DNA of 64,000 nt from Streptococcus suis (GTDB lineage Bacteria; Bacillota; Bacilli; Lactobacillales; Streptococcaceae): assembly GCF_902702775.1 (NCBI RefSeq), contig NZ_LR738724.1, positions 2,125,830 through 2,189,829 on the forward strand, read 5' to 3'. A program made the translations under genes and the position numbers. Shown here one piece after another: positions 36,868-44,516 of this stretch; the first letter of the stretch is position 1, and every line of letters begins with the position of its first letter. Below the pieces are notes generated by a model. The model searched no databases and had not been told where the DNA came from. It was given only the letters and a program-made list of their open reading frames with translations.

Positions 36868-37112
36868 TCGTCATCTTCCACATAGTCAAAAAATAGAATA
36901 TAGTTGCCTTCTCGTGCAATGTCACTAGCCACTCGGTGCGCTTCTTCCTCTGATTGATAAGTATAATTTACTTCAGTAAAACCCTTAGTATAATCTTGGT
37001 GCTTAACCTCATAATTTCCAGACTCTAGGGGAGTTATGAAAATAAGGCCTATTCCCTGTTGATTTGTTCGCTCTTTCAATTTTTCTAGTCGTCTTTTAAT
37101 TGCCTTATTCAT
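36864..37112 (-). CDS. Hypothetical island protein, 82 residues
   Basis: Not recognised. A lysine-rich N-terminal helix (MNKAIKRRLEKLKERTNQQG) precedes a small alpha/beta domain (FITPLESGNYEV, YQSEEEAHRVASDIA, YILFFDYVEDDE). It overlaps the terminase-like gene by 8 bp and the next small gene by 4 bp. Confidence 0.75.
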   Translation of the reverse strand: MNKAIKRRLEKLKERTNQQGIGLIFITPLESGNYEVKHQDYTKGFTEVNYTYQSEEEAHRVASDIAREGNYILFFDYVEDDE

Positions 37113-37476
37113 CTAATAACTTGGCCTCCAATACTTCCAACTGTTCAACAATCTCCACCGCCTCAACTGCCTTGTATGCTGTTGTTAGGATTGTCTGGGC
37201 TGATTGTACCCTAGCGTAAGGGCTAGCGGTCTCATCTTCCATGATGTCAGTAAGCACCTTGACCGCCCTAATACTTGCCACTTGTAAAAGAGCTGTCGCT
37301 TCTTTCAGTTGCTCGCTCCTGCGTTCTCGATAAACACGCTTAAAGGTTGCGCTCTTCAAATATTCGTAACCTGTTTTGCGCGTGATGTTGGATAGTTCAG
37401 ACGCTTTTGCCACATTACCAGTCAAAAGTAAGTTAGCCAAAAAGGTCTCTTGTCGTTTGTTCAGTTTGTCGGTCAT
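37105..37476 (-). CDS. Small terminase subunit-like protein
   Basis: 123 residues. MTDKLNKRQETFLANLLLTGNVAKASELSNITRKTGYEYLKS is the helix-turn-helix of phage small terminases of the phBC6A51 type, followed by a long helical oligomerization region. In PICIs a private TerS redirects helper-phage packaging to island DNA; that role fits here. The large subunit is absent, as expected. Confidence 0.78.
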   Translation of the reverse strand: MTDKLNKRQETFLANLLLTGNVAKASELSNITRKTGYEYLKSATFKRVYRERRSEQLKEATALLQVASIRAVKVLTDIMEDETASPYARVQSAQTILTTAYKAVEAVEIVEQLEVLEAKLLDE

Positions 37477-37545
37477 AATATCGTACCACCCCCTCTAATT
37501 GTTACTTTCTGTATATGCACGAAAAGAGCCCTGGGGCTCTCTTCA

Positions 37546-38112
37546 CTATTCATCACGGCTGGCATATTGCCACAAGGCTTTAAACTCTCCCTCTGTGTCC
37601 AGACTTTTCAGTAAAGCCATAGCCTCGTCATCTACCACCTCTAGGTTGCTGTGCACGCCATTCACTGCCATATCTGGATAGTCATCATCTAGTACGCTGT
37701 CAGCAAGTTCCATAAACTCCAGCTCTAATCTGGCTGTTTTTTCCAGTAAGCTATCAAAGCTCTCTGTTTGTTTGAACTGTTCCACGCGCTTACGGATGTA
37801 TTCTTGTTCAGTCGCTTGCTGTTGTTCGTATTCGTTTAAATCATCAGGATTGTTGTAGTAGTCCTTAAAACTATCACAAATACGCTGGAATACCTTAATA
37901 AGGTCATCATCTTCCACGTACTCAACTGCTAATTGGTTATGAACTCCGCCCTGTCCGTCATTGTGGTAGCTGACTTCAATAACTGGCTGATCATAAGTTC
38001 CTGTCATATAGCCCATAAGCGCGTGACCTGCAACTTGTGCGGTGTCAAAGTCTTTGAATGTGTAGTTGAATGTGAATGTGTTTGGTGTATCTGAAAATGT
38101 TTTGTATGTCAT
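37546..38112 (-). CDS. Hypothetical island protein, 188 residues
   Basis: Not recognised. Acidic protein: an N-terminal beta-rich part (TPNTFTFNYTFKDFDTAQVAG) and a helical, glutamate-rich centre (EYEQQQATEQEYIRKRVEQF). It is in the island's late-side operon. The start has no strong ribosome binding site other than GGGAG 11 bp upstream. Confidence 0.7.
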   Translation of the reverse strand: MTYKTFSDTPNTFTFNYTFKDFDTAQVAGHALMGYMTGTYDQPVIEVSYHNDGQGGVHNQLAVEYVEDDDLIKVFQRICDSFKDYYNNPDDLNEYEQQQATEQEYIRKRVEQFKQTESFDSLLEKTARLELEFMELADSVLDDDYPDMAVNGVHSNLEVVDDEAMALLKSLDTEGEFKALWQYASRDE

Positions 38113-38191
38113 GTCTTTATTCTCCCTAGTTGTTTGATAAATTTGGAAAGTTTCCTTATTATTTCGGCATCATCGGTCACGGTGTCGCCTC

Positions 38192-38650
38192 CTACTGCAT
38201 TGCTAATAGTCCACTGACTGCAATATCTCGGATAAATTGGCTTTCCTGCTCTGCCGTCATATTCGGGTTGCCCTTCTTGACTTCCAACAACAGTTCTGCC
38301 AATTTGTCACTATCTGTCTGATATACCAGTTTCTTGACTGTATTCTGGAAGTGTAGTTCTAGATTTTCAATCATTGCTTCCATGCGGTCTGCAGTCTGAA
38401 ACAAATTATTGACGTGATAAGCAATTTTGGCGATTGTAGCAAAGAACTTCGCCCGAGTATCTGGATGTTTGTAGAGTTCGTAAACATTCAAAGTCACGTC
38501 CTCAGCCGCAATACGATTCCCGATTTCTAAAAAGTTCTTATAGTCTGCTTCGTTCAGTTCTTCAAAATCCATGGCCATAAACTCAGCCCTTCGTTGGTCA
38601 AGTTCTGCGATGTCTTTTTCTGCTTGCTCAAAAAAATCTTGTTCGGTCAT
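38192..38650 (-). CDS. Hypothetical island protein, 152 residues
   Basis: Not recognised. Mostly helical and acidic (FFEQAEKDIAELDQRRAEFM, LNVYELYKHPDTRAKFFATI, ESQFIRDIAVSGLLAM). The start has an AAGAGGATATAG ribosome binding site. Lies between the iteron region and the 188-residue gene. Confidence 0.7.
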   Translation of the reverse strand: MTEQDFFEQAEKDIAELDQRRAEFMAMDFEELNEADYKNFLEIGNRIAAEDVTLNVYELYKHPDTRAKFFATIAKIAYHVNNLFQTADRMEAMIENLELHFQNTVKKLVYQTDSDKLAELLLEVKKGNPNMTAEQESQFIRDIAVSGLLAMQ

Positions 38651-38668
38651 ATCTATATCCTCTTTTTG

Positions 38669-38728
38669 TCATTTACTTATTTTTTTTACAATCCGCTTGT
38701 GTTTCCCATAAAATAATTTGATTTCCAT
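38669..38728 (-). CDS. Possible 19-residue basic peptide
   Basis: MEIKLFYGKHKRIVKKISK has an excellent GGAGG 7 bp before the ATG and ends 18 bp before the next gene. It may be a real small protein or a leader peptide. Confidence 0.35.
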   Translation of the reverse strand: MEIKLFYGKHKRIVKKISK

Positions 38729-38752
38729 GTTTTTTCCTCCATTTTTGGTCAG

Positions 38753-39010
38753 ACCCCTGATACTTTTACAGGGGTAGCCACAGACCCCTGATACCGATAA
38801 ACCCTTGATTTTACTGGTTTGGTACAGGGGTACAGGGGGTTACAGGGGTTTTCTTATATACATTTACTATTTTTTTGTTTTTGTACTAATTTTATATATG
38901 TATTTTATGTCTTAATTTTTTTATTTTTCTTTTTGTCCTATAGTAACCTATGTATACCCCTGATACCACTAAACCCTTGATAATACTGGGGTTTACCAAA
39001 TGCCAACCAA
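38753..39010. other. Iteron region, candidate replication origin of the island
   Basis: ACCCCTGATAC occurs at 38753, 38784 and 38956; the last two are followed at the same 14-bp offset by TAAACCCTTGAT. Inverted copies of the core (ACAGGGGT and variants) lie at 38768, 38825, 38833 and 38841. A very AT-rich stretch (38850-38940) separates the two groups, and GCCAACCAA repeats follow at 39002 and 39013. It is directly downstream of the replication organizer gene. No gene other than the 19-residue frame lies in 38651-39069. Confidence 0.7.
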
Positions 39011-39069
39011 TTGCCAACCAAATGTCCGCATAGGTTAGGTAAGGATAGGAGAGGAGAGGAGAGTGTAAG

Positions 39070-39963
39070 CTAGATTAGGTCTTCGGTCTCCTCCTCAACA
39101 GATAGGTTTTGGAATTTTTCCCAATCTTCAATGGTGTATACATTCTCTTTTTCCAGATTCTGCAAAGACGTAGTAACATAAGCAACCGAATCAGCTCCAT
39201 GAAGCCCTGCTCGTTTGTATATCTCTTTAACTAATAATCTATCGAACTTGTTCAACCTTTTCTTTATGGTGTTTATTTCATAAGTATCTGGTTCACGATT
39301 GAAAGAGTAATATGTTAAACCTGCTATGAATTCTTCGTCAGTTGCATCTATCAGAAATTCATCACTCATAACATCAACAGAATAACCAGTATTAGACAAA
39401 GCCATTTTTACAAATGATGGTGATGCTTCGTCAAAATCAAAGATATAGTTTTTTTCTTTTTTTGACTTTGACTCTGCTTCTAATTCTATCTCTATCTCTT
39501 TTTTTGACTCTATCTTTGATTCTATCTCTGACTCTATCTCTGTTGGACACGAGTTGGAATTTGTCAAAGATTTTTGGACATTGTCCAAACTATCTTTATT
39601 TTGTCGTTGTCCACGTTTGTAACTTGCCCAGTTTGTTTCACTCATAACCATTGCTTTGGCTTGTGTTAGTTCTGCGTTTTTGTCTTCATCAATCTGAATC
39701 AGCCCACATTTTGTAAAATATTCTATGGTCATTTCCATGTCTTCTTCAGAAACATCTAGTTTCAATGCCAATTCATCTTTGAGGTTATCAAAATAACCCT
39801 CATAGTACAAGATACAATCACTGTCAAGGCTTTCCAGTAGAAGACGCATGTATATTACTGTCATTGCGTAGCCATTAGGGGTTGTCTTTAATTTCTTGAT
39901 AAAAATATTGTCAAAGAATTTCTTATCAATCTTTAACCAGAAATATACCTTAGTTTTTGCCAT
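39070..39963 (-). CDS. Phage-type replication organizer
   Basis: 297 residues. The N-terminal winged-helix region (MAKTKVYFWLKIDKKFFDN, YAMTVIYMRLLLESL, LDVSEEDMEMTIEYFTKCGL) is that of phage replisome organizers. A striking charged low-complexity linker (ESEIESKIESKKEIEIELE) and a C-terminal domain follow. It should bind the neighbouring iterons and recruit host helicase. No separate helicase loader gene is present. It overlaps the upstream gene by 14 bp. Confidence 0.8.
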   Translation of the reverse strand: MAKTKVYFWLKIDKKFFDNIFIKKLKTTPNGYAMTVIYMRLLLESLDSDCILYYEGYFDNLKDELALKLDVSEEDMEMTIEYFTKCGLIQIDEDKNAELTQAKAMVMSETNWASYKRGQRQNKDSLDNVQKSLTNSNSCPTEIESEIESKIESKKEIEIELEAESKSKKEKNYIFDFDEASPSFVKMALSNTGYSVDVMSDEFLIDATDEEFIAGLTYYSFNREPDTYEINTIKKRLNKFDRLLVKEIYKRAGLHGADSVAYVTTSLQNLEKENVYTIEDWEKFQNLSVEEETEDLI

Positions 39964-40231
39964 TGTCCACTCCCAAAAATATCAAAATATCACTGACCCT
40001 ATAGAAGATTTTTCTAGTATCCTCTAGCGGTGGTTGGTATCGTCTCAGTCCGTTATCCTCCCAACGCTTCAGGGTCTTGTATTCGACATCTAGCTCATCT
40101 TTTATCTGCTGGGCAGTGATTAGCCCAAGTAACCTTGGTTTGACCTTCTCACGCGCATCCAAGTACTTACCAACCATATCCAGCAAGCCGTGAGTTAGAT
40201 CCTGCTCGCTCTCTCTGCTTAGGCTAAACAT
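39950..40231 (-). CDS. MerR-like helix-turn-helix protein, possible excisionase
   Basis: 93 residues. ITAQQIKDELDVEYKTLKRWEDNGLRRYQPP and RKIFYRVSDILIFLG match MerR/excisionase-type winged helices. It may direct integrase to excision or regulate the replication operon. It overlaps genes on both sides (8 and 14 bp). Confidence 0.75.
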   Translation of the reverse strand: MFSLSRESEQDLTHGLLDMVGKYLDAREKVKPRLLGLITAQQIKDELDVEYKTLKRWEDNGLRRYQPPLEDTRKIFYRVSDILIFLGVDNGKN

Positions 40232-40559
40232 CTCGGTACTTCCTCCAATCTTCTAAGTCAGCAGTCAAAAGCGCGTGTATACGCTTGTGTTCCTGGTCGT
40301 ATTGCTTTTGGAGTGGTAGCACCCCTGCAAGTCGTTCCACTTCATTCTGGGGGATATAGTAGCCTCCTAGCTTGTTATCACGTCCGCCACATACTGGAAT
40401 ACCATAATCAACTATAAGCTGGCGTATATGCTCCCGAATGGTTCGGATGTCCAAGCCTGTCAGCCGTTCAATATCTGTCCCCGTGATAGGCAATTCCATT
40501 CCAAGCGGTAGTAGCTTGAAAACTTTGTATAGGTGTGGTGGTAGTTGGTTTTCTGTCAT
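40224..40559 (-). CDS. Winged-helix DNA-binding protein
   Basis: 111 residues. LTGLDIRTIREHIRQLIVDYGIPVCGGRD then LGGYYIPQNEVE is a helix-turn-helix with wing, common in phage replication operons. Overlaps neighbours by 8 and 4 bp, so it is translated with them. The exact target is unknown. Confidence 0.7.
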   Translation of the reverse strand: MTENQLPPHLYKVFKLLPLGMELPITGTDIERLTGLDIRTIREHIRQLIVDYGIPVCGGRDNKLGGYYIPQNEVERLAGVLPLQKQYDQEHKRIHALLTADLEDWRKYRDV

Positions 40560-40741
40560 GCTTGCACCTCCAGCAGATTCATCCAGTCAATGATCCATTG
40601 CTTTTTCTCTTCTTGGGAAAGTGTCAAAAAGCGTTCTTCTTCCTCTTTAGGTATTTTGTTCTCTATGATGCCAATGATAAGCCCATAGAGTGCTGGGCGT
40701 TTTTCTTTGATTTCCTCAAGTATCTGGTCTAGTTTGTTCAT
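40556..40741 (-). CDS. Small hypothetical protein, 61 residues
   Basis: Start placed at 40741 (MNKLDQILEEIKEKRPALYG) because AGGAGG stands 6 bp upstream; twenty more codons are open. A helical acidic protein, not recognised. Its stop overlaps the next gene's start by 4 bp. Confidence 0.65.
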   Translation of the reverse strand: MNKLDQILEEIKEKRPALYGLIIGIIENKIPKEEEERFLTLSQEEKKQWIIDWMNLLEVQA

Positions 40742-40751
40742 GTTTGTCCTC

Positions 40752-40955
40752 CTAATTGTAGTATCTGCCCTGTGATTGAATATAAGCCCCATAGTTCGCA
40801 TTTGTCAGCGGTCTGGTATCTTTACCCTCGGTCTTGATTTTAGGCTCTATATCAAGCTGAAAAGTGCCTAAACCAACGCCAAACCATAGAACCATGTTCA
40901 GCGGTGTAAAAATCGCTAGTAGGGTCAAAGCTGTTTCGATTGTCATTTCTTGCAT
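40752..40955 (-). CDS. Small membrane protein, 67 residues
   Basis: One hydrophobic helix (ALTLLAIFTPLNMVLWFGVG) and a polar C-terminus ending in YIQSQGRYYN. Not recognised. It overlaps the upstream gene by 13 bp. Confidence 0.55.
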   Translation of the reverse strand: MQEMTIETALTLLAIFTPLNMVLWFGVGLGTFQLDIEPKIKTEGKDTRPLTNANYGAYIQSQGRYYN

Positions 40956-41344
40956 GTCTTAGCTTCCTTTCTGGACAATTTTTTCATATGCTCAAAATCT
41001 TGTAAAGCTAGTTTCAAATACCACATCGGATTACCTGCCCCTACATTATCCTCGTAACCAGCTTTCAAGAGTAGCATCCTAGTATGTTCAATTCTTGAAA
41101 CGAAACTATTTAAAGCAAGTTCAATTGCTGTCAAATCACCATATGGAACTCGAACAACATCCTCGTGAAAGTATTTCAGCATGATGCCGGTTAGATAGTG
41201 CAATGTCCATCCTGTTTCATGATCTAGCTGATATACTTTGCTGATAACAGCTTCCAGCTCTTCCGATATTGCAGCCTTTACTGGTGCATATTCATTGCTA
41301 GATGCTTCAAAATGGATTATCGTATCTCTGCTACTATCTTTCAT
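40943..41344 (-). CDS. Hypothetical island protein, 133 residues
   Basis: Not recognised; helical, with HFEASSNEYAPVKAAISEEL, ETGWTLHYLTGIMLKYF and HMKKLSRKEAKTCKK at the basic end. It is first in the run of small genes leading to the replication organizer. Confidence 0.65.
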   Translation of the reverse strand: MKDSSRDTIIHFEASSNEYAPVKAAISEELEAVISKVYQLDHETGWTLHYLTGIMLKYFHEDVVRVPYGDLTAIELALNSFVSRIEHTRMLLLKAGYEDNVGAGNPMWYLKLALQDFEHMKKLSRKEAKTCKK

Positions 41345-41372
41345 GTGTTTTTACCTCGTTTTTTAATCTGTC

Positions 41373-41508
41373 TGGTCAAAGTGTCCTAGATATGCTATAA
41401 TCTAGCTATAAAACATTTACTAAAACCCTTACGGCTTGCCTGCTTGTAATTTGTGTTTTAGTTCTTGGTTGAAAGGCTCTGCGGTGTGGTTATTGCTAAG
41501 CCTTTTTT
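41373..41508 (+). ncRNA. Candidate small RNA with own promoter and terminator
   Basis: On the plus strand, TGGTCA (41373) and TATAAT (41396) are 17 bp apart. About 100 nt downstream AAAGGCT (41472) pairs with AGCCTTT (41499) and a T run follows. No frame with a ribosome binding site lies between. The transcript would hold the 23-nt sequence around ACGGCTTGCCTGCT that recurs in the int leader. Both flanking genes are on the other strand. Confidence 0.45.
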
Positions 41509-41516
41509 GTTGTGTA

Positions 41517-41846
41517 TTATTCTGCAGCTGTCGTTTTCACTAAAATGTAGCCCCTGTTTGCGTGGTCAGTTTCTAGTTCAATGATTTTGTAGGCTGTGCC
41601 ACGGTGTTCAACGTACATAGAATTATCAAACGGCGGATGTGGATGGTAACGGATGCCAAAGGTTTTGGTAGCCTTCCCGCTTTCAAGTCCTGATGCTGTT
41701 TTGAAATCTCTGACACTCGAACTTGACACCTCTGCCCAACAGGAATATACGTCTGTCCGTATGCTGTCTACAACTTCGCCATCTTCGTTCTGCCCTGCAG
41801 TTCTGGAAAAAAATGTGATACGCTCGTTCATTCTGCTAGTGTTCAC
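41517..41846 (-). CDS. Phage head-tail adaptor (SPP1 gp16-type)
   Basis: 109 residues. MNTSRMNERITFFSRTAGQN, VYSCWAEVSSSSVRDF and GTAYKIIELETDHANRGYILV match phage head-tail joining/stopper proteins. It is the only virion-like gene in the island and lies in the early regulatory operon. It overlaps the Rha gene by 4 bp. It might be a remnant, or act on helper-phage assembly. Confidence 0.75.
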   Translation of the reverse strand: MNTSRMNERITFFSRTAGQNEDGEVVDSIRTDVYSCWAEVSSSSVRDFKTASGLESGKATKTFGIRYHPHPPFDNSMYVEHRGTAYKIIELETDHANRGYILVKTTAAE

Positions 41847-42496
41847 TCTGTACTGTCCTTTCTTGTTCTCACGCGCCTGCTGGTGCGTTTTTTAATGGTC
41901 TGAATACCATTTGTCTTTATGTCTTGGTAAGTCATGCCAAGGTTAATCATAGCGATTGCCATGTCTTCTAGTGCCTGGTATCTGATTAGTTCTTGACTGG
42001 TTAGGCTGTCAATGCCTGTCAGACCTCCACGTTTTGCCACTAGCTGACGTTTGTTCATACCTGTTGTTCCCTTTAGCAAAAGATTCGTAACGGTGCTGTG
42101 CGCGTGTCTGGGTCTCGCTTCCCAGTTCTCTATGCTGTCGTGCAAAGTTTTCCGCTTAGGCTTTTCCAGTGCCCTCTGGTAGCGAAAGGCTGCTACCTCA
42201 TCCCGCATCTCGAAGAATGCTTTGACTAGGTTTTCCTTAAAGTTTGCGACTTGCTCGGTATTTTTTAAAAACGTGATTAGCAATGTTGCTTGTTGTTCGT
42301 TTAGAATATAATCTTTTGACTGTTGCCCACTCTCCATAGCTTGGATTTTAAATCCAACCTTTCCGAAACGTTCAAAGCGTTCAAGATTTTTTCTGATTAT
42401 ACGTGTAACAGTGTGGTGTTGCACCTCTGCACATTCTGCCACTATGCTACTCAATGTATACGGCTCTTTCCGTCCGTCCATGTAGACTAATTCCAT
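41843..42496 (-). CDS. Rha-family phage regulatory protein
   Basis: 217 residues. The N-terminal Rha domain reads MDGRKEPYTLSSIVAECAEVQHHTVTRIIRKN and continues to NEQQATLLITFLKNTEQVANFKENLVKAFF; the basic C-terminus (KKRTSRRVRTRKDS) suits nucleic-acid binding. Rha proteins interfere with growth of some phages and regulate temperate phages. It begins 4 bp after the HTH-BRO gene stop. Confidence 0.85.
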   Translation of the reverse strand: MELVYMDGRKEPYTLSSIVAECAEVQHHTVTRIIRKNLERFERFGKVGFKIQAMESGQQSKDYILNEQQATLLITFLKNTEQVANFKENLVKAFFEMRDEVAAFRYQRALEKPKRKTLHDSIENWEARPRHAHSTVTNLLLKGTTGMNKRQLVAKRGGLTGIDSLTSQELIRYQALEDMAIAMINLGMTYQDIKTNGIQTIKKRTSRRVRTRKDSTE

Positions 42497-42499
42497 TGA

Positions 42500-43258
42500 C
42501 TAACCTCCAATCACTGACACTAGCTTAGCCACTCGCTCAAGACCTGCGGTGATGTCTGCTAGATTGTCCATTTCCTGCACCTCAGCTATCTTATTTTTGA
42601 TATAAGTTAAGTCGCTGATACCTGGTAAGGACTGAGTTGTCGGTTGGTCCTGAATGAGTTCGCCCTGCATGTAGTAGCCTTGTGTTCGGATTTCTTTTAA
42701 GATTTGCTTGACTGCTTTTCGGAATTCCTTAGCTTTTGGTTTGCTTGAACGCATAAGCACTTCATATAGTCCGTACTCGGTTAAAAACCACATCGTCTGC
42801 CCGCTACGAAAATTTTTCGTAGTACCTTCTAAAGGTGTACATTTTACTTTTTCATCGTCGTCTACTTTCCTCAACATCGCCTGTACATCATAGTAACCTT
42901 GACTTGTCTTTGTATACTCAATCATTTCAGCTACTTCTCTAGCCATGAATAATGGATTTTCAAAATCACCGTAAACATCTAGCGGGTGTCCGTGAAAATT
43001 ATCCGTGTGGATAACTTGTAAATAGCGACTGCGGTCGTTTGTTTCATCAAAAATACTTACCTGTGTTGTCATGTTCAGTTTAACCTCTCTATAAAGTTTA
43101 TTCAGCTTCTGTCTGCTCTTTGGGCTAGGGATGTTCTTCCCCTGCCACCATTTGCCGACTGTCCTAGGGTCTGTTCCTATTCGTTGACCAATAGCCACAA
43201 GATTCAGCCCGTAGCCATTGCGTAGCTCGTCAATGACTTTACTGTAGTTTCTCCTCAT
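42500..43258 (-). CDS. HTH-BRO antirepressor-like protein
   Basis: 252 residues. Residues 1-60 form a helix-turn-helix (NLVAIGQRIGTDPRTVGKWW). A BRO-N domain follows (FHGHPLDVYGDFENPLFMAREVAEMIEYT, MWFLTEYGLYEVLMRSSKPKA) and a short helical tail. An internal ATG at 43072 has GAGAGG upstream and would make a 190-residue BRO-only protein (MTTQVSIFDETN). Antirepressors of this class counteract CI-type repressors, here perhaps in response to helper phage. A perfect DnaA-box 9-mer occurs at 43006. Confidence 0.8.
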   Translation of the reverse strand: MRRNYSKVIDELRNGYGLNLVAIGQRIGTDPRTVGKWWQGKNIPSPKSRQKLNKLYREVKLNMTTQVSIFDETNDRSRYLQVIHTDNFHGHPLDVYGDFENPLFMAREVAEMIEYTKTSQGYYDVQAMLRKVDDDEKVKCTPLEGTTKNFRSGQTMWFLTEYGLYEVLMRSSKPKAKEFRKAVKQILKEIRTQGYYMQGELIQDQPTTQSLPGISDLTYIKNKIAEVQEMDNLADITAGLERVAKLVSVIGG

Positions 43259-43273
43259 TGCTTGCTTACCTTT

Positions 43274-43474
43274 CTAGCTGTAAAATAGTTCGTCAATGGT
43301 GATGTCTGGCTTAATTTCCGCGACAATGGTCTTGAGTGCTCTTTTTTCCTTGTCATTAAATGGAGTCTTGCCTGTTTCTTTGTTGTTGTATGACTGCAAA
43401 GAAATATCTAGCTTGTCCGCCATAGCTTGCTGGGTTAGCCCTAACATGACACGGTAGCCTTTGAGTTTGCTCAT
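43274..43474 (-). CDS. XRE-family regulator (Cro-like)
   Basis: Start set at 43474 (MSKLKGYRVMLGLTQQAMADKL) with AAGGAG 7 bp upstream. The 66-residue protein is one helix-turn-helix domain. As first gene of the early operon opposite the CI-like gene it holds the Cro position. Promoter: TTGACA (43597-43592) and TATCAT (43574-43569), 17 bp apart. Confidence 0.85.
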   Translation of the reverse strand: MSKLKGYRVMLGLTQQAMADKLDISLQSYNNKETGKTPFNDKEKRALKTIVAEIKPDITIDELFYS

Positions 43475-43568
43475 GCCGTTCTCCTTTCTTTGAAAAATCC
43501 CCCTCCATAGATTGAAAGTGTGAAAGGTCGTGGAGGGTGTATGCGCAATTTTATTGTGCTTGATTTGA

Positions 43569-43655
43569 ATGATACACAATAATTCTATTCTTGTCAACTA
43601 TTTTTTGATAAAATACACAAAAAAAGTGTACTTTTTTCAAATTATGGTATATAAT
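43569..43655. promoter_or_regulatory. Divergent CI/Cro control region
   Basis: Minus-strand early promoter TTGACA/17 bp/TATCAT (43597-43569) and plus-strand -10 TATAAT (43650-43655) for the CI-like gene. ATACACAA occurs at 43572-43579, overlapping the early -10, and at 43613-43620, the latter facing GTGTA at 43626-43630. These are likely operators. Confidence 0.6.
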
Positions 43656-43678
43656 CGCTTTTGAAAGGTCGTGAAATT

Positions 43679-44185
43679 ATGAATAGATTGAAAGAATTAA
43701 GGCAAGAAAAAAAGCTATCTCAGAAAGAGTTAGCTAAAAAAATTGGTGTGCATTATAGAACTTTACAAAATTGGGAAAACGGAGAGAGCCAAATCAAACC
43801 AGACAAAGCCCAGGCACTTGCTGACTATTTTGGGGTAAGTGTTGGGTATCTGTTGGGGTATGAAACAAACCCTAAAAAATATGACGATGAACTTGTTCTC
43901 ACAAATCCTCGAACTAGCAGAATATTTACTCACTCATACAAACAGGAAAAAGAAAAAGTAAAAGATGCGTTCGGTAACTTTGTATTAGAAAATTCACTTT
44001 TACTAACTGACCAACAGATTCAAGCATTTTCTTCCATGATTGCTGACTTACATATAGGGGCTGACTACAAATATTTTGGTCAATCAATACAAAAAGATGG
44101 ACTATTTGAGCCTGTCGCTGACCTTGACGGCGTGCTAGAACAAATGAAAAAAGATGGCTACAATTCCATTTTTCCCGAAGACTAA
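43679..44185 (+). CDS. CI-like XRE repressor
   Basis: Start at 43679 with GAAAGG upstream; 168 residues. The N-terminal helix-turn-helix reads MNRLKELRQEKKLSQKELAKKIGVHYRTLQNW and ends in GYLLGYETN. The C-terminal part lacks the Ser-Lys peptidase motifs of LexA-like repressors, so release from repression is more likely by an antirepressor than by RecA cleavage, as in PICI Stl proteins. It diverges from the early operon. Confidence 0.85.
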   Translation: MNRLKELRQEKKLSQKELAKKIGVHYRTLQNWENGESQIKPDKAQALADYFGVSVGYLLGYETNPKKYDDELVLTNPRTSRIFTHSYKQEKEKVKDAFGNFVLENSLLLTDQQIQAFSSMIADLHIGADYKYFGQSIQKDGLFEPVADLDGVLEQMKKDGYNSIFPED

Positions 44186-44250
44186 CCCACGCACCTAGGA
44201 GCCTCCCAGGCACGTTCAAACACTCCTCTGGTATATTTACCCTGCAAGGA

Positions 44251-44340
44251 AATTCTTCAACATTGAAGAATTCGGAACTGCATAGCGATGTGGTAGAGGG
44301 CTGTGTTTCCCAAATCTGACAACGTTGTCACATTTGGAAA
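44251..44340. repeat. Two palindromes downstream of the CI-like gene
   Basis: AATTCTTCAA-CA-TTGAAGAATT (44251-44272) is perfect. Between 44306 and 44340 a longer near-perfect palindrome centres on TGACAACGTTGTCA, flanked by CAAAT and ATTTG, with a short T-rich tail. The second could end the repressor transcript; the first lacks a T tract. Confidence 0.6.
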
Positions 44341-44411
44341 TTCTTTAGCTACTTTCATCGTTCGACTAGGTAAAAGTATCTAACTCAGGGGCGTTCTGGT
44401 GGGCTGTGGGG

Positions 44412-44516
44412 AGTGAAAAAAGTTACGATTTGTTACGAGTGAAAAAAGTCCTCATTTGTCCGCATTAAAAATGTTAGCTTTTGTTAATAGCTGAAAAAAG
44501 TAAGGTTTTGTAAGGT
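44412..44516 (+). repeat. Four ~26-bp tandem repeats, each with a 10-bp-phased hexamer pair
   Basis: Each unit is an A-rich run followed by a hexamer starting GT, then ATTT or TTTT, then the same or nearly the same hexamer: GTTACG twice (44422, 44432), GTCCTC/GTCCGC (44448, 44458), GTTAGC/GTTAAT (44473, 44483) and GTAAGG twice (44500, 44510). Units start 26, 25 and 27 bp apart. The hexamers differ between units but match within a unit. No gene overlaps; purpose unknown. Between 44517 and 44659 I see nothing definite. Confidence 0.8.

Noticed and set aside
44412-44516. CRISPR array for the four ~26-bp repeats
   Set aside because: Units are contiguous, without spacers of regular length between identical repeats, and no cas genes are present. 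No CRISPR array was seen elsewhere in the window.
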